The notes under the pieces are model-generated. The model saw nothing but the letters and a program-made list of their open reading frames with translations. It was not told the DNA's origin and did no database searches. Source: Argyresthia goedartella (lineage: Eukaryota > Arthropoda > Insecta > Lepidoptera > Argyresthiidae). From it: a DNA stretch of 64,000 nt. The stretch covers positions 4,243,501 through 4,307,500 of the forward strand of contig OX463809.1 in NCBI GenBank assembly GCA_949825045.1, in the 5' to 3' direction. Positions 54,177 to 64,000 of the stretch are shown here, one piece after another. How positions within the stretch are numbered: position 1 is the first letter of the stretch; each line of letters opens with the position of its first letter. The position numbers and the translations under genes were made by a program.

Positions 54177-54341
54177 TCTGAGGCGCTTCGGTTCTGCCCG
54201 TCTTGCGAGAGGTCCCGGGTTCGATCCCCGACTGGGGATACAGAAAAAAAAACAGGTCTTGGATGTTTGTAAGGTGTAACGTCGCCGTTTCTGGTTCCCT
54301 CGACACGGGGTATCCTAGTGTGGGGTCAGGAGAAATGTATA
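54177..54341 (+). mobile_element. SINE S1, head truncated
   Basis: 'cttgcgagaggtcccgggtt' with B box GGTTCGATCCCC. The body 'caggtcttggatgtttgt' and tail 'tatcctagtgtggggtcagg' are complete. Confidence 0.85.
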
Positions 54342-54699
54342 TGGTTATAAATGTTTATGTTTGTAATCACTGATTGGACTTTCGAAGAATAATGTAGATA
54401 GAGGTATTGTTTTGATGAGGAGTCTGGGTTCTAGCTATGTGGCAGTTTCAGAGAAAGGCTGGTACATTTGCTTAAGCCTATGTGATAAGCCTTAGTTATT
54501 CATAACAAGAATCATTTACGAACCCACCAGACACAATGGGTCCTCGACGGGTAACCTCAAATAGGAGGGAAAATCTTACGATGTGTTGTTCATATTAGCA
54601 ATTAGCGTAAGGTTAGGTTACAAAATATAAAATTATGCAATAGATGTCACTGCAGTGATCCTACAAAGTCCGCGTCACCTACTTTAGATGAAAACAGAA
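54342..54699. other. No feature recognised
   Basis: Nothing identified. Confidence 0.3.
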
Positions 54700-55230
54700 T
54701 ATTTACGTCATGTTAGTCACGCCACGTGACTACAATATTGCAGCCCGAGGGTGTAATATTCGGTGTTCGCCGAGTCGCCGCATCATTTCACGCATTTTGT
54801 CATTAACCTTCGTGTTGCTCTGGTTTCGAATCAGCAACGTTTTATTTTTGAAACGCGGTTACACGCTGGTGATTAGCGCTCAAACGTGTTCGGCACGTTC
54901 AGAAATCTGTCGTTTACTGCACTCACTGAAAGTTGTCGCTCCACTATTCACCGGTTCGACGATTCCGAACGATTCCCGAACGACACTGGCTGGAAAACTT
55001 TTGAAAATGGAAGTAAAAAAATATGTGTTCGATGTTCGCGCCGCGGCCGCTGTGGGACGGGGAAAGTTGGCGGGAAACGTGGGCGCGCGTTTTGTAAGCG
55101 ATCGCGAGTGGCGAAGCGTGCGGACCGACTGTCGACTGCCCGCACTGAAAGCTTCATACGCTAAATACATACACGGACGATGTGCGGTGCATTCTATTTA
55201 TACGCCTTAAGTTGAACGTTCCTCACGCGC
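54700..55230. promoter_or_regulatory. CpG-rich block, candidate promoter/5' exon
   Basis: Clearly the most CpG-dense long segment of the window (cgccgcggccgctgtgggac, cgtgggcgcgcg). The high GC makes overlapping frames open on both strands, none protein-like. On the minus strand ACTTTCAGTGAGTGC contains the insect initiator TCAGT, with GAACG, one mismatch from a DPE, at about +28. This fits a TATA-less promoter or 5' UTR exon, but no transcript evidence is available. Confidence 0.35.
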
Positions 55231-56336
55231 GTGCACTATACTACACGGAACATACTCCCAACATTAATATCATAATAATAGTTATTAGGTCGACCGACTA
55301 AATCATGTTGCAGCATCGAAAGCTATTGAAGTTACCGGCTGTTTACGTCAATTCTTAAACACTGGCGAAGAAAGTTCTCTTTATAATACGGTTTGTTAGT
55401 AAACTGTTTGATAGAGTGCTAGTCTATGGAATAATGTATTGGAAACTCCAAAGATATGTTACATTTATGACGCTCCACAGTTTTTACGTGACGCACTCGA
55501 GTCTCATCAGTATCGGTTTTAAAGTAACGTAAGATTTATTTTATGAAATAACATCATCATTATTAGAGTAGGCAATAAAATGGCAGTAAATTATTCCGTA
55601 AAACTTATATTGACGTCTACCAGCTGCATCAATCTTGGCGTGTCTTTTGACGTTTTGAAAAATGCTGGCTGTATGAGACTTATTGAAAAGCGTAATTTAA
55701 TACGAGTAGCCGGTATTATTTTGGGGAATCAGCTGCTCAAGTTAGGAGCTTTTCCCACCTGAGACGTGACCACAGAACCACAAGGCCTTGGCAGGAAATG
55801 CTGGACAATAAAATGATGCCAACATAAGTGACATATTAGCAGTCTACTGCGTGTTATAATAGACAAACCGAATATTTAATTTAAAAACACAGTTGCCTGC
55901 AAATGCTCCCATCACTTATAGCACAAATAGCCGAACAGATGGCTAAAACGAGAGAGAAATAATAAAAAATAGTTGCGCTAGCGACGCAACAGCAGACGAC
56001 GACGTGTCGCTTGATCGTGTGAGCGAGACAGCGAGCGTCGCTACCTAGCGAGTATGTGAGACAGTGGTACGTACCTACTACACCTGCAAGTTTGTGGCAC
56101 TGCAAGTGGTACTACAATCATTTCCCCGTTATAAAATAGAGATATATCAATAGTCAGCCTTTGATTACATATTTGTAATATATTTGAAATAGTTTATATA
56201 TATTTTGTACGTTTAACGTGAGCAATGTAAACAAAAAGCTGTATTTGATGTCAAAGATCTGAGAGTTTTTGCAAATGTACTGACACAGTTTATCACTTTG
56301 ATTTTAAAACATCAAGATTGATTTTAAGTAAATGAA
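55231..56336. other. No gene recognised; second CpG patch at 55970-56060
   Basis: The patch contains the imperfect palindrome 'ttgcgctagcgacgcaa' near 55973-55989. Otherwise AT-rich. Confidence 0.3.
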
Positions 56337-57199
56337 ATAGTAGTTTATGTGACTGCTGCATAATGGAGGGCATTAAAACTCGAGAGTGGGTCTATGAAAC
56401 GAGCCGAAGGCGAGTTTCATAATAATATCACTCGAGAGTTTTAATGCCTAATTATGTACAGTTACATACACTAGTTTATCTGCACACATAACATAAGCTC
56501 TCTTTGATGTGTTCAGGAACCGCATGTTTGACCGGCATTGTGGTTCTGCAATTGTTTAGCTTGTTCTTTAGTACCAACTTCACGCAGACGGGCGTCGGCG
56601 TTCGAAATTTGAATGTCAGTACCAACTTCACAGACAAACTAGGGACGGCACGCGGGTGGGCGTCGGCGTTCGAAATTTGAATATCATAATGTGTAGAAAA
56701 AATACACATTATGGTCATAATGTGTAATTTTTCAGATAAGAAATGAGTTTTTACCAAGTAGTTTAACATTATGCTGATCGTAACGTGCGGTTTTTGTACG
56801 CAGTAAAGAGGGTTCACACGTATCATAAACCCTCTTTAAAAAAATTACACATTATGACCATAATGTGTAATTTTTCTACACATTATGATATTCAAATTTC
56901 GAACGCCGACGCCCACCCGCGTGCCGCCCCTACTTTATTTGTGAAGTTGGTACTACTGAACAAGCTAAACAAGTGCAAAGGAATTATCAATGCCACCATG
57001 CCGGTCGAACATGCGGTTCCTGAACACATTAAAGAGAGCGTATGATATGTGTGTAGATAAACTAGTGTATGTAACTGTACATAATTAGGCATTAAAACTC
57101 TCGAGTGATATTATTATGAAACTCGCCTTCGGCTCGTTTCATAAACCCACTCTCGAGTATTGATGCCCTCCATTATGTAGCAGTCACATAAACTACCAT
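56337..57199. mobile_element. Foldback element P, full length with both arms
   Basis: A left arm of about 56338-56735 and a right arm of about 56837-57198 are inverted copies, separated by roughly 100 bp unique to the centre (taacgtgcggtttttgtacg). The ends are GTAGTTTATGTGACTGCTGC and its inverse. Each arm carries a nested palindrome near the centre (tacacattatggtcataatg tgta) and a CTCGAG palindrome near the end. No reading frame of note. Partial copies lie at 22484, 28190, 33053/34073, 35552 and 38448. The left arm has an extra tandem block (gggcgtcggcgttcgaaatt twice). Confidence 0.92.
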
Positions 57200-57940
57200 T
57201 AAAACAAAGATAATATTGGTATTTATAGACTTGTATAGAGTTTTGTGTACCTACAGAGTCAACGTACGAAATATTTTTTCAGTATAGACATTTTATTTTC
57301 ATTCATTTCTTAAATATTCATTCATAAAACAAGCTATTCATATTTTGTTCGCGTCATACATATGTCAAGTCATGTCAGAACTGTCATCTTTTGGCAGAAG
57401 GCGCTCTAAATTAATGTTTCTTTTTCTCAAATTAGGTTGCGTTAGCGCACGTAATATTATCTCCTTGACTTTAGGCCACACACAGACAAATGTGACTATT
57501 AAAAAAATAACTCAGGATTATAACAGCGTCTAAAATGTTGCTGGCCATTAAGAACTGATTGCACGGATTAGGAAAATGTACGGGAATTAAGAAAAAGAAG
57601 ATTTTCTTTCCACCGACCCTTGACTACGGGATTTTCGTTCAGAAAAAACCTATATACTTACAAACTTTTTTGATAACAGTAGATGTATATTTCAATGAAA
57701 ACAATTTCACTTGACAATTTATGTATAGTTTCAAAGCACGTATAAATTCAGTATATTTTAGAGGTATCTAAAAGCGATAACTGAGGACATATCAAATCGA
57801 TTAAATAATTTCTGGTAATATAGTTGCTACAGAATACCACATACTTAAACAAATACATAAAGAAGCCCAATAAACACCTCAGACTCTTTATTTTGTAAAC
57901 GGCCACGCTAATATTTATTTTGAGCGACAGGTGGCGTCGC
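57200..57940. other. No feature recognised
   Basis: AT-rich. A frame at 57345-57533 has no support. Confidence 0.3.
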
Positions 57941-58063
57941 GATCAGTTGACAGTTATGTTATGATGGCGGACGGCGGGAAAATATTGAGTTACATTGTAG
58001 AAAAATTATTGAGACAGCGTATTCTTTGTTGTTTGTTACACACAGCTTGTGTGACGATGAATT
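57941..58063 (+). CDS. Possible gene start, very tentative
   Basis: GATCAGTTGACAG at 57941-57953 contains an insect initiator-like TCAGT. ATGATGGCGGACGGCGGGAA at 57961 opens a frame MMADGGKILSYIVEKLLRQR that ends about 34 codons on. The CpG-rich start resembles many insect gene starts, but no donor was placed and the frame is short. It could equally be chance. Confidence 0.2.
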
Positions 58064-60250
58064 AGGATAGAATAGGTCCACACAATGGGGACATTCACAA
58101 ATCAATACTACTGCTTTTATTTAGGCTTTAAATTGTAGCTTGGAACTGTCTGTGACCTGACGTGGCAACTCCTGTGATTGATCCAATCTCCAATGGTGGG
58201 CCGAGGCCAAACGTCGCAATATCGGGCTTGTCACCAAACAATCAAAGGTCAGAGAGCTTCAAAATCAGCAACAGTCGACTATGTCACCATCTAAGTAGCT
58301 TTAGCATCTAAATGTTCACAAAGGTAATATAAAGAATTAACACTAACAGACCATCGCAGAAGCAAACTGTTCATCGGTGCCTCGATTGAACTTCGCGGAT
58401 AAGACTTAGTTTAGCGAGGGATCCGGGCCTGTAGCGACGGGGCTTCTTCACACCTCAGTCAGGATTCTCGGAATAACTTTGACAACCCCATACGAGCCTG
58501 TATCATTTTTGGCATAAGAAGGAATAATCTTGATTTATGCAGCTAGTAATGTAGCTGGTGTCTATCGACAGAGTAGATTAATTTAATACGTATACAAAAA
58601 TTGAAGAGGTCAAATTGCGTGAACGTGGTATGCCTTAGTTGTCCGTACGTCTGTCTGTCAAGACCCCTTTTCTCAGAAACGCGTGAAGGTATTAAGTTGA
58701 AATTAATATTAGTTACTTCAAATTGTTGTTTCTTAAAGCTGTGAAAAAAATAAACTTCTAGGTTAACGCAATCAAAAGATACGAACTTTTAAACCGCTAA
58801 ATTGCTGAATTTTCTTGATACTCGCAAAGAAATCAAAACCTATAAGGTGTTTCTCGTTAACATAGAATCATGAAATTTGCCAAGAAGGATGGTAAAGGGA
58901 CACACAAAACAAGTAAAGGGACAGATCCAAAAACCGTACATACATCACGTAACAATAAGTGATTTGTTCTTAACTCCTGGTACGAGAGTCTGACGCTGGT
59001 TTTTTTTTGTCTTTTGTTGTTTTGGTGCTTCAGTTTTCTTGTACGAATGAAACGATTTTTTACTTCCTAACCAATACAAATATCAAACATTTCGTTGAAT
59101 GTATTAAATTTTCAAAATAGCGTAACAACGTGAAATGAAAGAGCTAAGAAATAAAGTATGCCTATTTTTAAGAGCATATTGTGTTGTTTGCTTTGGTTAT
59201 GACCATATATGTATATTGGGTGTTTGATTTTTTATTAATTTTGCAATTTTTTTGCTTAAATCGTTCATCTCTGGCCCGTCAATAATGATTTTTCACCGTT
59301 ACGTTGGCATGCCAGTCTCCATGCGACAATGTTAGAACCCTAACTAGTTACTTAACTCGCGTTTGAAATAGCCCCACTAACTATAGTTAATACAAATAGT
59401 ATAAATTTAGTAGAACAAAGATAATGACAGCAAAGTCTCTGCGGTTCATAGAAAGTCCTCCAACCTTCCGTGAATCTGCTGCGAGCTCAGATTTACTTAA
59501 TCATTTGTGTTTGCCTCTGCTATGCTAATATCGGAAAATCGTCAAGAGTAAGTGGAGTCGGCGGACTGATGGTTCGGTAGGTAAGTTTTTATTTTACATA
59601 AGAAAAATAATCGAATTGCTTGTGTAACTTCCTTAGAATTATATAGGCACATTGTGGCGGTAGTTGGTTCTGATCTAAATTAACGTAAACAACTGCACTC
59701 ATAAATTAATTCCATATTTAATTAATTTAATTAATACTTTATTCAAAGGTCCGTCCGAGTCCGTCAAGGTCCGTCTATGTGTCGAAATAAAAAACATATT
59801 TTATTTTTATTTATTTATTTATTCGGAGATCAGGCAGGGTACAATAGTGGAAATACAATTAACACATTAAAATACGAAGGATTGAGGTTATTCAGTCCCT
59901 ATGGACGTTTCTCACTGAGATACACAAAGTTTTGTAATTTGAGTAATTATTTTTTTATTTCATTGTTATACTTTGATAAGACCACAGATATCTTCAAAGC
60001 TCTGTGGATAAGACAATATTCAAACACGCGCGTAAATAGTTTTGTATGCTGTGTAACTTCTACGGAACCCTGAAATAAAACTAGCGGGAGAGGAAACGAC
60101 ATCATTTTATTTTGAGATAAAATATCAATTTACATATTTAAGGCGTCTCTACTATTTCTCTGTCCGTTCTGTTTCCGCAATTGTGGCTTTCATTGATCTG
60201 TCGCATTGATATGATTAAGAATACCCTTGAAGGTAATGAATTCCAACTCA
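58064..60250. other. No gene recognised
   Basis: A fragment at 58636-58672 (ttgtccgtacgtctgtctgt) recalls repeat R. A frame at 59777-60073 has no domain. Confidence 0.3.
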
Positions 60251-60255
60251 AATAT

Positions 60256-60553
60256 TTTATTGCAAATAGGCAAAAATAATGCACTTTTACAAGTCAAACA
60301 CTTATTTATATGTGAAGAAAATAATAATAATTCAAATATGATATGACTAATGAGTAATTGATTGATTATGGTTGAGTTTGAAAAAAGGAAAATTTCCTTT
60401 CAAGTGGGGATTCAAGGCTGAATCTCGCACAGGAAAAGGAAACTCCATTAACTCTAATAGCGCTTCGAAAATACGCCCGTCAGAGAAGATAACACGAAGA
60501 AACTCTACGGGGATGTAATTTTTTAAATTTTCGTCATCTTTTTTATGCCACAA
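60256..60553 (-). CDS. Candidate last exon with poly(A) signal, unknown protein
   Basis: The minus strand is open from 60553 to a stop at 60347. It contains KNYIPVEFLRVIFSDGRIFE and ALLELMEFPFPVRDSALNPH, which read like real protein. TTACATCCCCGTAG (about 60513-60500) is a plausible splice acceptor. AATAAA lies about 86 bp after the stop (60256-60261 on minus). I do not recognise the protein. It could be the 3' exon of a host gene upstream on the minus strand, or a retrocopy. Confidence 0.3.
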
Positions 60554-61029
60554 TGTACAATATAGAAATAATATAGTCTAATCTAATGACAATATTATAA
60601 CATCGTATCTTTAGGTGCCAATGAGATATCTCAAAATAAATAAATCAGAATAATCAAAAGCTGTAATGAACATAACTTATAAGAAACCAGACTGGAGCAG
60701 TCCCTCCGAGCAGCACCCGTTCACGAGGATGACTTGTGCACCAGCCATCACTGATTCCTAATAGAATTTACCCTGTCCAAGCATCTACTTATAATTGTTC
60801 ACATTGATCGCCGAATGCTCTGTGCATTAATGCTCAAATAAGATCCCCTTTTGAATGTCATACTAAAGACATTTATTTTTTTAAAGTGAATTCGTACAAC
60901 ATGACAGAAAAAAAATAAGTCGTCGTACAAACTAAATATTAATATAACATAGATTACATTAAACATCAAATGAAATTATTATTCAGGTCAATTATATTTG
61001 ATTATTCAATCAAAATTATATACTATTGA
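60554..61029. other. No feature recognised
   Basis: Nothing supported. Confidence 0.3.
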
Positions 61030-61535
61030 CAGCGAGTTCTGTGTTAGTTTAACCCCATACAGTCCCGTCATTTAAATAATCTTGAACATTGTTATATATA
61101 TATTTTTTTAATGTTTTTTTTTTTTAATCTTATTTATTTTATAAGCCATACATCTTATGATTAAGTCAGCTTAAAAATGTTGATTTTACACGATTTTTAA
61201 ATTGCTCAAATGGTAATTTCAGATCTCCAAAGGTATCTTGTAATAGAGAATGCACTGACCCTTGAAAGAATCAGGGCGTAACTAGTCTGTGATTATTCCT
61301 TGGATTAACATTACAGCTATCGCTAAATTTGGAAAATGTTATAAGGTCCTTGCGAACATAAATTATATTTTCAAAAATTAATTGACTATACAGTATGTCA
61401 ATTTATTTAAAAACTTCTCTTAGGGATACTGTGCGTTTTAAATTATAAATTGCTCTTTTCTGTTATATAAAAATAGTTCGAATATCCGCTGCTTCCGCCG
61501 ACAACAAGATACCATAGGACATGCCACTATGAAAG

Positions 61536-61731
61536 ACGACCGGTTTAACCTAGTGGGCAGTGACCCTGCCTACGAAGCTGAGGGTCCTGGGTTCGAATCC
61601 CGGTATGAGCAAATATTTGTGTGATAAGCATGAATATTTTCTTCGTCTAGTACCCATAACACAAGCTTTGTTGAGCTTAATATGGGCCTGGTTCGATTTG
61701 TGTAAGATTGTCCTCTAATATTTATTTATTT
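61536..61731 (+). mobile_element. tRNA-derived SINE, S2-related subfamily
   Basis: The head 'gcagtgaccctgcctacgaa' with B box GGTTCGAATCC matches S2. The body diverges ('cttcgtctagtacccataac', 'gagcttaatatgggcctggt') and it ends (ATTT)n. It lies inside LINE X, with 'tatgaaag'/'tataaag' as a possible short target duplication. Confidence 0.8.
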
Positions 61732-61787
61732 ATAAAGTAACTAAAATAGACTTGCTAGCTGTAGCAAGTCTATTTTAGTCACTTTAT
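61732..61787. repeat. 25-bp inverted repeat at the SINE-LINE junction
   Basis: The arms 61732-61756 and 61763-61787 are reverse complements with one mismatch around a 6-nt loop. The left arm is LINE X sequence; the right arm is an inverted duplicate absent from other LINE X copies. Confidence 0.9.
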
Positions 61788-62115
61788 GCATGTTTTGTGT
61801 GATGTTCCTTACAGCGTGCGCCGTAGGAATTATATCTACCAGCTAAATTATCGATGTGGGGTCCCCACTGCAATTTGCTATCAATGGTTATTCCATGAAT
61901 CTTCGTATCATTTAGCTAACGTGTTGCCGTCTAACACTAAGGTCTCAACTTGCCTGACGTTTAAAAGTAAGAATTTGATTCACTTTCTTATACCAGCGTT
62001 AAAACAATAAATTATTAACTGTGAACCAATCCAAGGTTAAGGATAATACATAATCAAAATATTCTTTTTGTTTTCAATTTTTAAGGCCAATAAAGTACAC
62101 TATGTCAGCCAATTT

Positions 62116-62807
62116 CTACACCGTAAAAGGCAGATAAAAAGATCCTTATGTCATTGCACATAAGAGTCACTGACGGTTCGATTCGAATACTTTTTCGACG
62201 CGTAATTATTCCTGCTTCCTACACTGTTCAGGCATTAACAACATATCCATATAAGAACAGGGCAAAACGTCAATCAAGGAACGTAATGCAAGCACAAATA
62301 CCACTAACAAACAGTGATGTGCCATTATTTTTAGAAAAGTTAAGATAAAACCAGGTTTATATACATTTTTTTCAATCGTTATAACAATAAAATATTCGAG
62401 TTTGTCTGGACTGAGGTATCATATCTTTTGTAGTTATCAGAACAAAGGCATTTAGTAATAGGTAGTAGTAGTTTGTTAATTTTACCTCTGACGAGGAAAG
62501 CAAGGTAAAGTAGCTTGTACCAACGTGAATGGTGCAAACAAAACGAATTGCTTGCATGTGCACCATTCATTGATGATGCAAGCCAATGCTGCATACGGTG
62601 CAGCGGGCAATTTTAAACATACGCGTACCTAGCCAATGAAATGAGACTTTTAATTTTGAGACATAACTTCACATATTACCTTCTTGAAGCTTTTGACATC
62701 TGTCACTAATTTTGACAGCTGGCACTATTTTGACAACTATAACTTATTTTGAAAGCTGTCACTAACTTTGACATGTGTCAAAAGCCATTTGCTCAAGGGA
62801 CTTTATG
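62116..62807. other. No feature recognised
   Basis: Repeated 'tttgacanctgtcacta' motifs at 62690-62785 (four loose copies of about 22-25 bp). No gene. Confidence 0.35.
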
Positions 62808-63065
62808 AATAATACTAATAATAATACCTTCGACACTATTTACACATATTTATCTAGCCCCAAACTAGGATTCCCTGTATCTTGGGTACTAGAAAACGAT
62901 ACATATATGTATATAGATAAATAGTACACTTAGATAGATAAACAACCATGACTAGGGTACAAACCTTTGTTCTTATCAAACAAATATTTGCCCCCACCGG
63001 GAATCGAACCCGGGACCCTTGGCTTCGTAAGCAGGGTCACTGCCGACTTGGCCATTCGGGTCGTC
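62808..63065 (-). mobile_element. SINE S2, full length
   Basis: Complete copy. B box GGTTCGATTCC on minus, (TTA)n-type tail at the left. Confidence 0.92.
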
Positions 63066-63445
63066 AGAGAACGACTTGCTCATTGAGTCCTGGGCCGTTT
63101 TCACGCTGTGGTCAAATTGATTCAAAGAACATTATGACTGGCGGACTAACTGATTCAAAAGGCGTTTTGCTTCGAGTACCTTCTGATCCAGAATATTCTT
63201 ACGTGTAGTTCCATCTATCTTGTACATTCAGCAACCTTTTTAATTCCGAAATCTCATAACACAGTTGCTCTCCAACTCTCATGTGTTTGTCAATACGCAA
63301 GACCGCATGATTCTGACGCACCTACGACCCAAATCCACAGGTGTAGGCAATAAAGACGCCACTGCCACGGCACTAAAACGGAAGATTGCTATACTAAACG
63401 CGACAGCCTTGCAGGCATGTGGCGAGATGTAAAAAATATACTCCT
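63066..63445. other. No feature recognised
   Basis: Nothing supported. Confidence 0.3.
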
Positions 63446-63448
63446 GTT

Positions 63449-63535
63449 AGGGTTCCTCACCCGAAGGGTGCCAAGCGGGACCCTATTGCTAAGCTGCCGC
63501 TGACCGTCTGTCTGTCCAACCGTCCGTCAACTTCA
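63449..63535 (-). repeat. Fragment of interspersed repeat R
   Basis: 'tagggttcctcacccgaagg' and 'gtctgtctgtccaaccgtcc' match the 3' end of repeat R (inverted). Confidence 0.7.
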
Positions 63536-63554
63536 TATTCAAATTCAGAATTCT

Positions 63555-64000
63555 TTATTTTCTGTAAATACATAATACATAAAATACATATGTTTAGAAA
63601 ACGTCATATTTTGCCTCTTCTCTACATTGAACCACTGTGGGAGAAAAAGAGCGAAGAAACTTCCACAGATTGAGTTTTTGATCTCTTTTAAATATAGGTT
63701 TTGTTTAACGAGTACAAAAATTACATATTATAAATCATATGCAGCAATAAATAATTAAAAATTATTAAGCGAGTTGTGTGTTTAGGTAGGTGACACCATG
63801 CACTCTTGTCAATTATGTAATCTTGAATATACCTTAACTTAACCTTTTTAAATAAAGTGGTTTTTACATTGCTCAAATGGTAATTTCAAAAGAGGTATCC
63901 TGTTGTAGTTTAGAATAATATGTCCATTATAGCGTAAGCCGCGGAACTTAATCTACCAGCGAATATATCTATGTGGGCCACCACTGCAATTTGCTATCAA
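63555..64000 (-). mobile_element. LINE family X, running off the window
   Basis: The 3' UTR ('tctacattgaaccactgtgg' on plus) and C-terminal scraps are present. A deletion near 63910 joins the end of the coding region to the thumb-region codons (LQWWPT..., 'gcaatttgctatcaa' at the edge). Confidence 0.75.

Larger units (their letters stand above)
61030..62115 (-). mobile_element. LINE family X, degraded copy with nested SINE
   Basis: The minus strand shows the LINE X 3' codons (about 61030-61500) and the RT thumb region (about 61790-62060). They are separated by a tRNA-derived SINE and a short palindrome. About 80 bp of AT-rich DNA (61095-61180) interrupts the C-terminal codons. Frames are broken throughout. 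Confidence 0.75.

Noticed and set aside
54710..55210. 166-codon frame as a gene
   Set aside because: At least four other frames on both strands are also open here, which reflects GC-rich composition; no protein features.
56476..57092. Frames of up to 116 codons in both directions
   Set aside because: They lie in the inverted arms of the foldback element and are mirror images of each other.
1..64000. LTR retrotransposon or endogenous virus
   Set aside because: No direct long terminal repeats and no gag, protease, integrase or envelope-like frames were recognised.

Overview
The window looks like AT-rich, repeat-dense nuclear DNA of an insect, most likely a moth or butterfly. The evidence is one recognisable insect innexin exon, three abundant tRNA-derived SINE families, RTE- and Jockey/CR1-like LINE 3' ends, a piggyBac element, and the GGCCAAGTGCGAGTCGGACT...GGGTACGGAACCCTAAAAA repeat, which I associate with lepidopteran genomes. 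There is no bacterial-style gene layout and no CRISPR array. I recognised no LTR retrotransposon and no free-standing tRNA or rRNA gene.

Host genes are sparse. The only confident host coding sequence is the first coding exon of a shaking-B type innexin (minus strand, 11395-11766). It has a clean GT donor and a CpG-richer upstream region. Its downstream exons were not seen, so the gene probably leaves the window on the left. Weaker candidates are a TATA-containing 5' exon (9831-9937, plus), a minus-strand donor at 13387, orphan minus-strand exons at 51046-51205 and 60347-60553, a CpG-rich block at 54700-55230, and a possible gene start near 57941-58060.

Layout. 1-4190: a tRNA-Ala-like SINE split by a MITE, a nearly complete piggyBac transposon (582-3552, TTAA target, intron-containing, two lesions), and a LINE tail. 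4190-9240: a 24-bp minisatellite, SINEs, LINE remnants and a large CA/TG hairpin. 9240-14250: the innexin locus with quiet intronic DNA. 14250-35150: dense repeats (SINEs, lepidopteran interspersed repeats, LINE copies, MITEs, tandem repeats). 35150-43600: quieter, with a foldback copy, a hAT-like MITE and a piggyBac-type MITE. 43600-51050: a SINE cluster, an interspersed repeat, a MITE inside a LINE, and a 14-copy minisatellite. 51050-64000: a probable hAT-like element, a full foldback element (56337-57199) and two LINE copies, one with a nested SINE and one running off the window end.

The most interesting signal is a family of short non-autonomous elements sharing a core of about 100 bp (GCGGTAGCTTAGGTGAAG ... 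CTTCGTGTTAGGTTGA). The core forms a stem with compensatory changes between copies, and it sits inside at least four unrelated sets of terminal inverted repeats. Four copies in the two best-preserved groups are flanked by matching or near-matching 9-bp direct repeats. This looks like a modular MITE system in which a structured core is kept while the ends are exchanged.
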